NCBI RefSeq assembly: GCF_011044495.1 | Contig: NZ_CP049143.1 | Coordinates: 6,572,001-6,636,000 of the forward strand | Source of the DNA: Roseimicrobium sp. ORNL1 | GTDB taxonomy: Bacteria > Verrucomicrobiota > Verrucomicrobiia > Verrucomicrobiales > Verrucomicrobiaceae | Direction: 5' to 3' | DNA: 64,000 bases | In this document: in pieces, positions 34,437 to 44,250 of the stretch | How positions within the stretch are numbered: position 1 is the first letter of the stretch | Layout of the letters: each line of letters opens with the position of its first letter | Position numbers and translations under genes: made by a program | Notes under the pieces: generated by a model | The model's database searches: none | What the model was told of the DNA's origin: nothing | Seen by the model: only the letters and a program-made list of their open reading frames with translations

Positions 34437-35549
34437 CTACCTCATCCCAAAGAACGCCGTTTCCGGCGGAAGCACACCGCTTTGCACGGTCTTCGCAAGC
34501 ACCTCACCCATGGCGGAGGAGAGCTTGAAACCATGCCCCGAGCAGCAAGAAGTCAGCAGCACCTGCGGATGCTCCGGATGAAATCCAATGATGAAATTCC
34601 TGTCCACGGAATCCGTGTAGAGACACGTCTTCGCGCGGTCTATCTCATGCACCAGGCCAGGGAACGCCGTGCGCAAAAACGGCGTGAGTGCCGCATCATC
34701 TTCAGAACGGATGCCAAAATCGCGTGCATCCGCATGTTCCAGATACTCGCCGCCGCTATCCTCCGCACTCTTCATCGTCGTGCCGTCGAGCGTGGGAAAT
34801 CCATAGAACGCCTGCTCCCGCTGCGCCCAGATCCACACGGGAGTATCACGGAATCGTTCGGCTTCAGAAACACGGTGCCAGAACATCACTTTGCGACGCA
34901 CACGCAGAGGAATGCCGAGCTTCGCAAACTCCGGCATCACCCAAGCACCGGTCGTGAGAATAAGTTTGCTCGCACTGAGTGTCCGATTCGCCGTACGCAC
35001 GCGCACACCATTGCCATCCGCACTCCATTCCAACAACGGCTCGCCTGCGAATACATCGGCTCCATGCACGCACGCGCGCGCGGCGTGAGTCGCCACGCAT
35101 TTCTCTGGCGAGAGATAACCACCATCGCGATCATGATAAATAACCTGGTCCTCCGGCACCTGCATCGCGGGATGCAATGCACGCGCTTCCGCTGAAGTGA
35201 TGCGGTCCAATGCCAGACCTGCCTCCTGAGAAGCACCTTCGAGCTTGGCAATGAATTCGCTCTCCAGTTCGCCGATGCACAGCAGCCCGCAGATCTGCAT
35301 CAGGTCCTTACCGGACTCTGCTTCGAGTTCCCGCCACAACGCATAGCTCCGCTCCAGCAGCGGCAGGTAGTTTCCATCCAGGAAATACGCTTTCCGGATG
35401 ATACGCGTTTCTCCATGCGAACTGCCAAACGCATGCCCCGGAGGATGCGGATCAAGGCCAGCCACACGCAGACCTTGTTTCGCCAGATGATACAGCGTGG
35501 CGCTGCCCATGGCGCCCACTCCTGCGACGATGACATCGTACGATTGCAT
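34437..35549 (-). CDS. FAD-dependent N-methyl amino acid oxidase (sarcosine oxidase / N-methyltryptophan oxidase family)
   Basis: The protein is 370 residues from the ATG at 35549 ([26 protein letters not shown]), which starts right at the dinucleotide-binding fold. The start at 35576 adds nine poor residues. The family hallmark [14 protein letters not shown] follows. The Cys that holds FAD covalently in monomeric sarcosine oxidase is present in AKTCLYTDS, and the substrate-side SGHGFK lies near the C-terminus. The enzyme demethylates secondary amino acids, giving formaldehyde and hydrogen peroxide. folD lies divergently 126 bp away and could use the formaldehyde-derived one-carbon unit, a plausible but unproven link. 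Confidence 0.9.
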   Translation of the reverse strand: MQSYDVIVAGVGAMGSATLYHLAKQGLRVAGLDPHPPGHAFGSSHGETRIIRKAYFLDGNYLPLLERSYALWRELEAESGKDLMQICGLLCIGELESEFIAKLEGASQEAGLALDRITSAEARALHPAMQVPEDQVIYHDRDGGYLSPEKCVATHAARACVHGADVFAGEPLLEWSADGNGVRVRTANRTLSASKLILTTGAWVMPEFAKLGIPLRVRRKVMFWHRVSEAERFRDTPVWIWAQREQAFYGFPTLDGTTMKSAEDSGGEYLEHADARDFGIRSEDDAALTPFLRTAFPGLVHEIDRAKTCLYTDSVDRNFIIGFHPEHPQVLLTSCCSGHGFKLSSAMGEVLAKTVQSGVLPPETAFFGMR

Positions 35550-35675
35550 GCGTGTTTCCTTCGGACCGCAACTCACTCAGGCAGCTCCATCCGGCGGTCA
35601 AGAGGACAAAACGCCGGCAGCAGCCCCTCCCGCCCCGAGGCTTGCACGCCGGGCAGCCCTCGGCTACCGAAACCC

Positions 35676-36554
35676 ATGCAGTTGATTCAGGGACCCAAAG
35701 TCGCAGCCACCGTGCTGGAAGAATGCCAGCGTGAAATCGCCGAACTCGCCAAGCTGGGCAAGAAGCCCGGCCTGGCCGTGGTGCTGGTGGGCGATGACCC
35801 CGCTTCGCGCGCCTACGTGCGCAGCAAGGACAAGAAGTGCAAAGAGCTGGGCCTGCACTCAGTGAAGCATGAGCTGCCGGAGAACACCACACAGGAGGAA
35901 CTCCTCGCGCTGGTCGCTCAATTGAATGCGGATCCCACCATCCACGGCATCCTGGTGCAAAGCCCGCCGCCGAAGCACATCGATGAAAGCGCCATCGTGC
36001 GTGCCATCGATCCGCGCAAGGACGTGGACGGCTTTCATCCGGAGAATGTGGCCAAGCTCACGCTGGAAGACCCCACCGGCTTCGTGCCGTGTACGCCCGC
36101 GGGTTGCATCCGGCTTCTGCAAGACGCCGGCGTCGCCACGGACGGCGCGCATGTGGTGGTGCTGGGCCGCAGCATGATTGTGGGCAAGCCGGTGGCGCTC
36201 CTGCTCATGGCGAAGAATTCCAACGGCGGCAACGCCACCGTGACCGTAGCGCACTCCCGCACGAAGAATCTCGCCGAGCTCACCCGCACGGCGGACATCC
36301 TCATCGCCGCCATCGGCCGCCCCCACTTCGTGAAGGCGGACATGGTGAAAGAAGGGGCCGTGGTCATCGATGTGGGCATCAACCGCGTGGAAGCCCCCGG
36401 CACGGAAAAGGGCTACAAAATCGTGGGCGACGTGGACTTTGACGCCGTGGCGCCCAAGTGCCGGGCCATCACCCCCGTCCCGGGTGGCGTGGGCCCCATG
36501 ACCATCGCCCTGCTGATGGCCAATACCATCAAGGCCTGCCGCCAGTTGGGCTAG
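35676..36554 (+). CDS. folD: bifunctional methylenetetrahydrofolate dehydrogenase / cyclohydrolase
   Basis: The cytoplasmic folate enzyme that converts 5,10-methylene-THF to 10-formyl-THF. It is 292 residues from the ATG at 35676. The frame is open far upstream (to 35415), but that part runs antisense through the oxidase gene. Key motifs are [14 protein letters not shown] with the catalytic Lys, [11 protein letters not shown], the [13 protein letters not shown] signature, the NADP-binding [18 protein letters not shown], and [15 protein letters not shown] near the C-terminus. The normal LPLP block is replaced by SPPP (usually LPLP), the only notable deviation. A hairpin terminator follows. Confidence 0.96.
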   Translation: MQLIQGPKVAATVLEECQREIAELAKLGKKPGLAVVLVGDDPASRAYVRSKDKKCKELGLHSVKHELPENTTQEELLALVAQLNADPTIHGILVQSPPPKHIDESAIVRAIDPRKDVDGFHPENVAKLTLEDPTGFVPCTPAGCIRLLQDAGVATDGAHVVVLGRSMIVGKPVALLLMAKNSNGGNATVTVAHSRTKNLAELTRTADILIAAIGRPHFVKADMVKEGAVVIDVGINRVEAPGTEKGYKIVGDVDFDAVAPKCRAITPVPGGVGPMTIALLMANTIKACRQLG

Positions 36555-36734
36555 TTTTTGACCGCTTTTTCCATTCAGGCTCAGAAATTTGCACAATTCG
36601 CAAAAATCTTTGCGACTTTCGGCCTGCTCGTACGTTACACCCGGCATCCACGCGTCTCGTTTCGGGGCGTGTTTGGGGGGATTTCCGTGTACTTCGGGGC
36701 AAATCTTGGTCTGCCCACTGGTCGCGGAGTGAAC

Positions 36735-36770
36735 GGAGGTGGTGGTCCGGGGGGACCACCACCTCCCTTT
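36735..36770 (+). terminator. strong hairpin downstream of folD
   Basis: A perfect 14-bp stem (GGAGGTGGTGGTCC) with a GGGG loop, followed by CTTTGTTTT. It lies 180 bp after the folD stop and ahead of the convergent SPFH gene. The rest of the gap 36555-36798 has no gene. Confidence 0.6.
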
Positions 36771-36798
36771 GTTTTGGGGCTCTACCAGCCCACCTTCC

Positions 36799-38598
36799 TT
36801 AGTTGTGCAGGATCTTCCGCGTCTCAGCCGCTTCCACGTCACGGCGGACCATCAGGGCCATGAGGGCATCCATCAGGCCATTGCCCCCTTGGCCGCCAGT
36901 CACGGCGACATCAGGCACGACCTGCACATTGCGCTCACCGATGATCTGCATCAGTTGGATCAAGGCATAGTTCTGGGAGCCCAAGGCCTCCACACCCACG
37001 CGATAGGCCTCGGCCTTCGCCTGGCCGGTGGCTCGGATGGCGTCTGAGTCACCGCCAGCACGCAGTCTGGTGCTTTCTGCCTCACCCTCGCTCTGGCGCA
37101 CGCTGGCGCGGGCATGAAGCTCGGCAATCTGAACGCCCTGCTCGGCGCCCACCACCTGGTGCTGGATGTCCGCCAGCGAGGTCTGGCGCACGAGCTGCTG
37201 GCGCTGCGTTTCGGCCGCTTCCTGCACCTCGTAGGTCTTGCGTTGTTCTTCCGCGATCTTGCGGTCCGTCTGCGTCTTCATCAGCGCCTCGGGAGGTGTG
37301 ATGTCTCCTATCAGGGTGTCAATCGCTTCCACGTCATACTCACGCAGCGCCACTTCGATGTGGCTCGCAGCTTCCTCCTGGCGATGGCTGCGCGCGCTCA
37401 GGAAGTCCAGCACGGTGTAGTCCTGCGCGCTGTTGCGGAAGTAGTTGCCGACGAGCGGCTGCAATACGTGGTCCACCAGGTTCTGCAATGAACCGGCGCG
37501 GCTGATGACACGAGGCGCTTCGTTCGCGCCGATGTGGATAATCTGCGACACATCGAGGTTGAAGGCAAAGCCGTCGCGCGAGCGCACGGTGATGCTGTTG
37601 AGTTTCGCGTCATAGGCATGAGCCTCGGTCCGCGTGGCCCAGTTCAGCACGATGTTCGTGGTCGGCACGAGTTCCACGCGGGCGACTCGCGTGTTGATGG
37701 GGTGCTTACCGGGCAGGAGAGGTGTGACCCACACCCCCTTGTGTCCCACCAGCACGAGGTCCCCGTGCTTGAAGTCCACACCGCTCACGTCCTCGTGCGC
37801 CTTGCCCACGAAGCTGATCACCACACCCACGTGACCGATGGGAATCTCCACCATGTGCACCTGTTCGATTTCGGCGAACCAGGGATTGATGTTCCACTGA
37901 CCGCTCAACAACACCTGCTCCTGCAGACCACGACGACCACCATGGTCGAGGAAGGCCTGCGAATCCTGGAAGTTGTCATGACCCGCGACCAACGTACCGG
38001 CGATTTCACCTTCATCAATGGGAGCACCATCCAGCGTGGTCACGATGCCCACCAGGTCCTGTTCCACCTTATAAATGCGCAGGGACGAAGGATTGATGCC
38101 ACGCTGTGAGGAATTCCACGGAGTGATGATGTCGAACAGCGCGGTATTGATGCGGTAGGTACCCGCGGTGAGGATTGCATTCTGACGGCCCTTTTCGCCG
38201 CCACCCGTGAGGAAGGCGCGTGCATCCTGGAAGTGGTCACACGGCACCTGACGGCCGAGGATGCGGCCCGCAGGGATGGGCTCCCCGGCGATGGCCACCA
38301 CGAGGGCAATGTGATCCTGCGGCACTTCAATCAGCGCCGTGCGAGTGACGCTGTACTGCCAGATCCAGTAGAAGAAATGCAGCCCCGGAGGTAATGTATC
38401 CGCCTGGATACCCGCCTCACCGCGCAGGGCGATGATGTCGCCAGGTGGCAGATTCCGCATGCCGAAGCGTTTCACGACAATGCCGACCTGGCGCTCGCCG
38501 ATGTAGGTGATGCCAAGCAGCAGGTAAATGAGCACGAGCGTGGCAGGTATGAGCGGCCACCACACGGGTGAACTGAGAGTAATAGCAAGTGTGTTCAT
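36799..38598 (-). CDS. SPFH/Band 7 (flotillin-like) membrane protein with an internal duplication
   Basis: The protein is 599 residues. One N-terminal hydrophobic helix (PLIPATLVLIYLLLGITYIG) anchors the protein. Two copies of a module of about 90 residues follow, each with an I-G-x-V-x-x-D-x-FQD-x-x-AFL segment and an ILxxGxYxIN segment (about 90-165 and 180-255). The SPFH domain proper covers about 245-420. After it come a coiled coil rich in Glu, Gln and Arg (EEQRKTYEVQEAAETQRQQLVRQ) and a Gly-rich tail. Flotillin-type proteins form large oligomers on membranes and organise other proteins. The duplicated module before the SPFH domain is unusual. The small zinc-ribbon gene lies 148 bp upstream on the same strand. 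Confidence 0.88.
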   Translation of the reverse strand: MNTLAITLSSPVWWPLIPATLVLIYLLLGITYIGERQVGIVVKRFGMRNLPPGDIIALRGEAGIQADTLPPGLHFFYWIWQYSVTRTALIEVPQDHIALVVAIAGEPIPAGRILGRQVPCDHFQDARAFLTGGGEKGRQNAILTAGTYRINTALFDIITPWNSSQRGINPSSLRIYKVEQDLVGIVTTLDGAPIDEGEIAGTLVAGHDNFQDSQAFLDHGGRRGLQEQVLLSGQWNINPWFAEIEQVHMVEIPIGHVGVVISFVGKAHEDVSGVDFKHGDLVLVGHKGVWVTPLLPGKHPINTRVARVELVPTTNIVLNWATRTEAHAYDAKLNSITVRSRDGFAFNLDVSQIIHIGANEAPRVISRAGSLQNLVDHVLQPLVGNYFRNSAQDYTVLDFLSARSHRQEEAASHIEVALREYDVEAIDTLIGDITPPEALMKTQTDRKIAEEQRKTYEVQEAAETQRQQLVRQTSLADIQHQVVGAEQGVQIAELHARASVRQSEGEAESTRLRAGGDSDAIRATGQAKAEAYRVGVEALGSQNYALIQLMQIIGERNVQVVPDVAVTGGQGGNGLMDALMALMVRRDVEAAETRKILHN

Positions 38599-38746
38599 GA
38601 TAGGAAAGGATGTGAAATATTAGATGATGATACTTTTGTTTCCGGGCGCGGGCGCAGCTCCGCCGGGAGGGCGGTGGATGGGTCCGCAGTGGTGCGGAAG
38701 AGTCCGCAGGCAGCGCGCTGGCACTCGCTGTGCCAGCATCAGGCTC

Positions 38747-38971
38747 CTACGGCGCCGTCACCTCGACGCGGTGACCGTTGGCGCAGCGGTACTCAATGAC
38801 CCGCGGGGCGCGTCGCTCTTGCAGCACGCGCACGACGAAGGACGCGGCGATGACGTTTTCGTGATCGTTCTCGTTTTCGCGCCGGGTATGTGGCGGTTCG
38901 CTCCGCAAGAGGCAGCGGGCGTGGTGCACGGTGCCTCGGTCCAGGGGAGTCTGGCAGTAGGGGCAGTTCAT
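38747..38971 (-). CDS. small zinc-ribbon-like protein
   Basis: The protein is 74 residues. It starts MNCPYCQTPLDRGTVHHARCLL, which gives the first CPYC pair, and later has YRCANGHRVEV with a Cys and His; four metal ligands in the order C-x2-C then C-x3-H are thus available. GAGAAGAAC just before the ATG is a fair ribosome site. The rest is basic. It lies upstream of the SPFH gene in the same direction and could be cotranscribed, although the 148-bp spacer would hold its own promoter. A short unknown protein; real coding is likely because of the metal pattern. Confidence 0.55.
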   Translation of the reverse strand: MNCPYCQTPLDRGTVHHARCLLRSEPPHTRRENENDHENVIAASFVVRVLQERRAPRVIEYRCANGHRVEVTAP

Positions 38972-39404
38972 GTTCTTCTCTCAGGGGTGTGCCACCCGTG
39001 ACGGTCTCCCGCCACGCGCAGCATGGTTGCTGTGGGGAAGACCATGAAGCCCGCGGATGCGCGCCTCAGAAATCGTCCCTCCCAATGTTGCCTGCGAGGT
39101 TAGCTGGCGGGCTAGGTCTTGGAAGTGACCCCTGCGAGTGGTTACCCACCCCGTACGCCCCGTCCTGAGTTCTTGCGTTCCCAGGAGTTCGGTTCCCCCG
39201 TGCCACTACTGAGGAAGCAGTAATGACTTCGGCTGACACCGCAATGATCCCATTATTTTTATCTTTGTCAAATCGACCTGCTATCGTTCCATGAGGCTCA
39301 ATGAGATAAATCTGTGCGGCGCGCTTCCCAGCACGCGAGTTTCTGCTTCCTTTTGATTCTGCATTCTCATTTCTTTCAAAGCCGGTACATTATTTCTTCA
39401 TCAC
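38972..39404. other. 433-bp intergenic gap without a recognisable gene
   Basis: The stretch between the zinc-ribbon gene and murI is A/T-richer from about 39230 on (ATTATTTTTATCTTTGTC), which suits a promoter for murI and for other divergent transcription. No ORF, repeat copy or RNA gene is apparent by eye. Confidence 0.4.
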
Positions 39405-40295
39405 GTGATGTCTGAATCCCCTGCTCCCACTCCTCTCAGCAATCATCCCATCGGTGTTTTCGACAGCGGGTATGGTGGCTTGAGCGTGTTGCGCGAGCTG
39501 CGCCGTGTGCTGCCAAATGAAGACTACATCTACCTCGGCGACAGCGGTCGTGCTCCGTATGGCGGACGCGACCTCGCCACGGTGCTGGACTTCGCGGAGC
39601 AGTGTGTAGATTTGCTTTTCGCGGAAGGTTGCAAGCTTGTGGTAGTGGCATGCCACACGGTCTCATGCGTGGCCTTGCGTCATCTTCAGCAACTGCATGC
39701 CGACACCGAACGCCGCATCCTCGGCGTCACCATTCCCGCCGCGGAGAATGCCGTCGCCGTGAGCAAAGGTCACATCGGCTTCCTCGGCACACGCCGCACG
39801 GTGTCATCGCACACCTTCCGCACGGAAGTCGCAAAGCTCGACTCCCAGGTGAAGGTGACCGAAGTCGCCGCGCCCCTGCTCGCGCCTATTGTGGAAGAAG
39901 GCTGGGAAGAAAGCGAAATCGCACGCCTTTCCGTGGAGCAGTATCTCACCCAACTCGGCGAGGTGGACACATTGGTGCTCGGCTGCACCCACTACCCGCT
40001 CCTGCGTGGCATGTTCCAACAGAGCCTGCCGAAGGAAGTGCACCTGCTCGATCCTGCACCCTATCTCGCGCAGCGATTGGTGGACTGGTTCGGCCGCCAT
40101 CCTGACTTTCGCAGCCAGGGCACCGGCAAGCTGCGCGTGCTCTCCTCCGGCGACACCGTACGCTTCGCGAAGAATGCCACCCGCTTCCTCGGTTACGTGC
40201 CGCCGCTGATTGAGCATGTGGCGGAGCGGAATGGCCGATTGATTTTCTCACCGGAGGGCGAGGAGCCGACGGGGCAGTTTGTGCGGGCTGTGTAA
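39405..40295 (+). CDS. murI: glutamate racemase
   Basis: The protein is 296 residues. It makes D-glutamate for peptidoglycan by two-base racemisation. Both catalytic cysteines are present: the first in VVVACHTVSC (canonical VACNTA/S, so the usual Asn is His here) and the second in LVLGCTHYPLL. The N-terminal PIGVFDSGYGGLSVLREL and YLGDSGRAPYG segments bind the substrate. An extension of about 10 residues at the N-terminus precedes the fold; the ATG at 39408 would be equally good. It is followed by a copy of repeat family A and the amidase gene on the other strand. Confidence 0.95.
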   Translation: MMSESPAPTPLSNHPIGVFDSGYGGLSVLRELRRVLPNEDYIYLGDSGRAPYGGRDLATVLDFAEQCVDLLFAEGCKLVVVACHTVSCVALRHLQQLHADTERRILGVTIPAAENAVAVSKGHIGFLGTRRTVSSHTFRTEVAKLDSQVKVTEVAAPLLAPIVEEGWEESEIARLSVEQYLTQLGEVDTLVLGCTHYPLLRGMFQQSLPKEVHLLDPAPYLAQRLVDWFGRHPDFRSQGTGKLRVLSSGDTVRFAKNATRFLGYVPPLIEHVAERNGRLIFSPEGEEPTGQFVRAV

Positions 40296-40357
40296 GGAGG
40301 GTTTAAAAGAACTACGTAGCCACAGACGTCGAGCACAAAGGTAACTGAAGCCGAAGG

Positions 40358-40528
40358 CCTTGGACTGCGCGCAGTCTGCTGCCGCGTTCCCTCAGTGCAG
40401 CCTGCTGCACGTCATGCCGCGACGAAGTCGCCAAGCTTCAGGGAGACGTTGCCTTAAGGGCGAATGTCACCATCGCCGCAGCAGGCTGCGGACTCTCCAA
40501 AGCGGCAGCAGGCTGCCGCAGTCCAAGG
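40358..40528. repeat. palindromic intergenic element, family A copy 2 (inverted)
   Basis: Arms at 40358-40387 and 40499-40528 (CCTTGGACTGCGCGCAG... and its partner) enclose the same spacer as copies 1 and 3, read on the other strand. The flanking GACGCTGCGCGTCAGAGC, seen outside the arms in copy 1, also recurs here. The element occupies most of the 321-bp gap between murI and the amidase gene; no gene is seen in it. Confidence 0.8.
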
Positions 40529-40616
40529 ACGCTGCGCGTCAGAGCATCCGGGGCCCTGCACTTATGGTGACACAACTCTCTGGCATACACAAAGACGTAC
40601 CCGCCACGATTCGCCT

Positions 40617-41207
40617 CTACCTCGCCCTCATGATCCCCCGCGCAATCGCTTCGGCCAGCTTCTGCCTATGGGCGGCGCTGCCGCAGCGGTTGGCTTCCGA
40701 CTTGTTGCTGATGAAGCCGCACTCCACCAGCACAGCGGTGCCGTTCGTATGTCTCAGCACCGAATAGGCCGCCCGCTTGATGCCGCGGTTGTTCGCCGAG
40801 AGCTTGTTAATGAGGGACTGCTGGATGGTGTAGGCCACCTTGCGTCCACGGTCGCTGCGGTAATACGTTTCGATGCCGTTGATGGCCGTGATGCGGGTCG
40901 AGTTGAAATGGATGCTCACGAAGAGCGCATTGCGATAGCGATTGGCAACGGCCGCGCGCGTCTCGAGCGGAATGAACTTGTCCGTCCGCCGCGTCATCAC
41001 CGTGGTCACGCCGTTGCGTTTCAAGATGGTCTCCACACGCTTCGCCACATCGAGCGTCAGTGTTTTTTCAGAAAGGCCGTACCAGCGCGTGCCTTGATCA
41101 TGACCGCCATGTCCCGCATCAATCACGACAACCGCCGCGAACGATCGCGATGCCAGCAGCAGCACCATCGCGAGAGCACACAGGATGCCCCGACACTTCC
41201 CCGCCAT
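40617..41207 (-). CDS. N-acetylmuramoyl-L-alanine amidase (Amidase_3)
   Basis: The protein is 196 residues from the ATG at 41207, where a signal peptide begins (MAGKCRGILCALAMVLLLASRSFA). In-frame GTG and ATG codons up to 41228 are weaker. It is a zinc enzyme that removes stem peptides from glycan strands in the periplasm. The zinc ligands are the His of DAGHGGHDQG and the His of FVSIHFNS; the Glu in VLVECGFISN is the catalytic acid. The domain covers the entire mature protein, and no cell-wall binding repeat is fused to it. The LysM lipoprotein gene lies upstream on the same strand and may target it to peptidoglycan. Confidence 0.93.
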   Translation of the reverse strand: MAGKCRGILCALAMVLLLASRSFAAVVVIDAGHGGHDQGTRWYGLSEKTLTLDVAKRVETILKRNGVTTVMTRRTDKFIPLETRAAVANRYRNALFVSIHFNSTRITAINGIETYYRSDRGRKVAYTIQQSLINKLSANNRGIKRAAYSVLRHTNGTAVLVECGFISNKSEANRCGSAAHRQKLAEAIARGIMRAR

Positions 41208-41295
41208 GGAGTGGATGTGCATGCCCACTCATGTCATGAAACAGCCATGCGTGACAAGCATGACTGCGATTGTCGGTCCTTTTTTAGGACGGCGT

Positions 41296-41838
41296 TTACG
41301 GAATGCGCAGCACCTTGCCGATGCTCAGGAAGTCCGAGGACATGCCGTTCGCGGATTTAATCTTGGCCACCGATGTGGAATTCCTCGAGGCAATGGCGGA
41401 GAGCGTATCGCCTTTCTTCACGGTGTAGGAGCGGCCCCCGCCCTTCTTGGAGGAGGAAGCCACTTTTGACTTCGAGCCTGACTTGGACTTGCTGCTGGAA
41501 GTCTTCGCCACCGTGCGCTTCTTGCCCGTGGCGGAACCGCCGTAGGATCCGCTCCAATTGCTCACGTCTGAGCTGGTGGCTGCGGCAGAGCGTCCAGCCC
41601 GGCGCTCTCCTGCGGCAGCCCAGTCGGACATGTACCGCCCGCTGTCATCAAACGGATATTCTTCCTTCGCAAGGCTGTGCTTGGGAGTCGCGGTGGTCCC
41701 GTTGAGCGTGATTTTTGGCAGGTTGCTGGGGATGCCTTCAATCTTGCTCGAACTGCTGCAGGAACTGAGCGAAAGCATGAGCACCACCGCAGCGGCGCAG
41801 GCGGCTGCAGCTTGGGGATTCTTCCAAAAACAGAGCAT
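41296..41838 (-). CDS. LysM-domain lipoprotein
   Basis: The protein is 180 residues from the ATG at 41838. A lipoprotein signal ends at LSLSSC (lipid-modified Cys). The central region is a Ser/Lys/Gly-rich linker (KTSSSKSKSGSKSKVASSSKKGGG). The C-terminal 45 residues are one LysM domain (YTVKKGDTLSAIASRNSTSVAKIKSANGM), which binds GlcNAc chains of peptidoglycan. It is 88 bp upstream of the amidase gene on the same strand and could hold the enzyme on the wall. Confidence 0.9.
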   Translation of the reverse strand: MLCFWKNPQAAAACAAAVVLMLSLSSCSSSSKIEGIPSNLPKITLNGTTATPKHSLAKEEYPFDDSGRYMSDWAAAGERRAGRSAAATSSDVSNWSGSYGGSATGKKRTVAKTSSSKSKSGSKSKVASSSKKGGGRSYTVKKGDTLSAIASRNSTSVAKIKSANGMSSDFLSIGKVLRIP

Positions 41839-41975
41839 GGCGGAAACGCTAGCACCTACTGTCAAATCTGCCAACGCGGGATGGCGCGTTTCGCGGGTGA
41901 AATGTCCATGCAAAACACCCAGGTGGCAGGCGCGGAGGCGCCTCACCACCAGTGGAATCACCATACCGACTCCGT

Positions 41976-43073
41976 TCAGTTCAACTTCTGCAACTCACGC
42001 GGGAGGAACTTACCGTTCTTGCGAATGCATTTGTCGTCGAACCAGATTTCACCGCCGCCGTAGTCGGGGCGCTGGATGCACACGAGATCCCAGTGCACCT
42101 GGCTGCGGTTGCCATTGTCCGCCACGCCTTCATACGCCTGACCAGGCGTGAAGTGGAAGGAGCCGGCGATCTTCTCGTCGAAGAGGATGTCACGCATGGG
42201 CTCGCGGATCTCGCGATTGAAGCCGATGGCGAACTCGCCGATGTAGCGGGCGCCTTCGTCGCTGTCGAGAATCTTGTTGATGGCCTTGGTGTTGTTCGCG
42301 GTCGCCTTGACGATCTTGCCCTGGCTGAACTCGAGCTTCACGTTGTCGAAGGCGATGCCCTGGTACACGGTCGGCGCGTTGTAGCTCAGCGTGCCTTCCA
42401 CGCTGTCCTTCACCGGTGCGGTGAAGACTTCGCCATCGGGAATGTTGTGCGTGCCGCCGCAGGCGATGGCCTTGAGCCCCTTCAGGCTGAAGCGCAGGTC
42501 GGTGCCCGGCCCCTTGATGTGGACCTTGTTGGTCTTGTCCATGAGCTTCTTCAGCGCGGTCATGGCGGGCATGAGTGCCTTGTAATCCAAGAGGCACACC
42601 TTGAAGAAGAAGTCCTCAAACGCCTCGGTGCTCATGCCGGCCTGCTGGGCCATGGCGGAGGTGGGCCAGCGCAGCACGCACCAGCGGGTGTTGTTCACGC
42701 GCTCGTTGATGACGGGGCGCATCTTTTCCATGACCAGCTTCATCTTGTCCGCCGGCACGTCTGACATCTCGGTGATGTTGTGGCTGCCGCGCACCGCGAT
42801 GTACGCATCGATCTCCTTCATGAGATCGAGGTTGTTCTTGCAGAGCATTTCGTAGCCGTCGGGGTCGGCGTGCTTCATGAGTTCGCGGGTCACCACGGTG
42901 TCATGCAGCTTCACGACCGGGATGGCCTTGGCAGCGACCACCTGGCGGATGAGCGCGAGCGTGATCGTGTTCGGCGCATCATAGATGTCCAAAAGCACCC
43001 GGTCTCCTTTTTGCACACTGGTGGAGTAGCGGATGAGCTGGCGTGCGAGCTGGTCGATGCGCGGGTCTTGCAT
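41976..43073 (-). CDS. aminopeptidase, M29 family
   Basis: The protein is 365 residues. A metallopeptidase of the thermophilic aminopeptidase / AmpS family, which removes N-terminal amino acids with a two-metal centre. Motifs at the C-terminal half are as expected: the [27 protein letters not shown] block with a metal-binding Glu and His, and VHWDLVC with the HxD pair. The N-terminal half has [10 protein letters not shown] at about 23-32. There is no signal peptide, so it is cytoplasmic. It diverges from the esterase gene at 43172 with 98 bp between, where both promoters should be. Confidence 0.9.
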   Translation of the reverse strand: MQDPRIDQLARQLIRYSTSVQKGDRVLLDIYDAPNTITLALIRQVVAAKAIPVVKLHDTVVTRELMKHADPDGYEMLCKNNLDLMKEIDAYIAVRGSHNITEMSDVPADKMKLVMEKMRPVINERVNNTRWCVLRWPTSAMAQQAGMSTEAFEDFFFKVCLLDYKALMPAMTALKKLMDKTNKVHIKGPGTDLRFSLKGLKAIACGGTHNIPDGEVFTAPVKDSVEGTLSYNAPTVYQGIAFDNVKLEFSQGKIVKATANNTKAINKILDSDEGARYIGEFAIGFNREIREPMRDILFDEKIAGSFHFTPGQAYEGVADNGNRSQVHWDLVCIQRPDYGGGEIWFDDKCIRKNGKFLPRELQKLN

Positions 43074-43171
43074 GACAATCTTGTAACCGGAGTGCCGCGG
43101 AAGTTCAACCGCGTTCGTTGCTTGCGAGCCTGCTGTGATAGAAGGGCGGGAGGCCGGGCGTTCGCGGAGGG

Positions 43172-44083
43172 ATGCCTTTCCACCGCCTGCTCCCCTCCCT
43201 CCTCTGCGTGGTCACGCTGAGTGCCAGCCTCCCCGCCCTGCGAGCCGAAACGCCGGCTCCACAGGCTCCCACCTTCGAACATGACGTCGTTTACGGTCAC
43301 AAGGACGGAATGGCCCTCATCTTCGATGTGGTGCGCCCGGCCCAGCCGAACGGCGGCGCGGTCATGAGCATCCAGAGCGGGGGCTGGTACTCCGGCTGGA
43401 AGGATACCGAGCAGATGCTCCCCGCCCTGCAGCCACTGCTGGCGAAGGGATTCACCGTCTTCGTGGTCTGGCATGGCAGCTCCCCGCGCTACCCCGTGCC
43501 GGATGCGGTGGCCGATGTCCGCCGCGCCTCCCGCTTCATCCATGCCAATGCCAGCCGCTGGGGCATCGACCCGAACCGCATCGGCGCCACCGGCGGCAGC
43601 GCGGGCGGTCACCTCGCCCTGATGCTCGCCACTACCGGGGACGACGGCGACCCCAAGGCGAAGGACCCCGTCCTGCAGGCCAGCAGCCGCATCGCTGCCT
43701 CGGTTTCCCTGTATCCGCCCACCGATCTTCGCCAGTGGACCACGGATCCGCCCGAGGCCATCCGCAAGCTGCCACAGCTCAAGCCTTCGCTGACCTTCGA
43801 TGCGAAACTGGAGCCTGAGGTCTCGCCGATTCTTCACGTGGATCCCAAGGATGCTGCCGTGCTGATCATCCATGGCGACAAGGACGAATTGGTGCCCATT
43901 TCTCACAGCACGAACATCATGCCCGTGCTGCAGGAGCAGAAGGTGCCTGCGAAGCTGGTGACCATCGAAGGAGGCGGCCACGGATTTAACAAGGAGCAGA
44001 ACGTGATCGTCGTGCAGGAGCTGGTGGATTGGTTTGTGAAGTATCTGGGGAAGGCGGGTGAAGCGAAGGCGGCGGGGTCGTAA
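43172..44083 (+). CDS. secreted alpha/beta hydrolase, BD-FAE/esterase type
   Basis: The protein is 303 residues with a signal peptide ([25 protein letters not shown]). The nucleophile elbow is GGSAGGH, at about residue 142, typical of the hormone-sensitive lipase and bifunctional feruloyl/acetyl esterase group. [15 protein letters not shown] supplies the catalytic Asp and GGGHGF the His. Oxyanion-hole residues are in [11 protein letters not shown] periplasmic esterase on acylated sugars or hemicellulose fits the lifestyle, but the substrate is not known. A REP-like inverted element follows. Confidence 0.9.
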   Translation: MPFHRLLPSLLCVVTLSASLPALRAETPAPQAPTFEHDVVYGHKDGMALIFDVVRPAQPNGGAVMSIQSGGWYSGWKDTEQMLPALQPLLAKGFTVFVVWHGSSPRYPVPDAVADVRRASRFIHANASRWGIDPNRIGATGGSAGGHLALMLATTGDDGDPKAKDPVLQASSRIAASVSLYPPTDLRQWTTDPPEAIRKLPQLKPSLTFDAKLEPEVSPILHVDPKDAAVLIIHGDKDELVPISHSTNIMPVLQEQKVPAKLVTIEGGGHGFNKEQNVIVVQELVDWFVKYLGKAGEAKAAGS

Positions 44084-44147
44084 GCGTAGTGTCCCACATG
44101 GTGGTTCGCACACTCCGTGTGCGGCCTGCACGCCCAGCAGCGGGATC

Positions 44148-44237
44148 GTGGCCGACTTTCTCCGAAAGTCGCTGCGCGTAGAAGTCACTTCGTGGGAACG
44201 CTTTCACCCGCTTCGATTCTCGGAGAGAATCGGCCAC
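44148..44237. repeat. REP-like inverted pair between convergent genes
   Basis: GTGGCCGA at 44148-44155 and TCGGCCAC at 44230-44237 flank two inner hairpins of the form CGACTTTCTCCGAAAGTCG and CGATTCTCGGAGAGAATCG. The two arms are inverted copies with paired base changes, as in bipartite REP elements. It lies between the esterase and the Y-family polymerase genes, which converge, and could stop both transcripts. Confidence 0.7.
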
Positions 44238-44250
44238 TATGACTTCTCCC

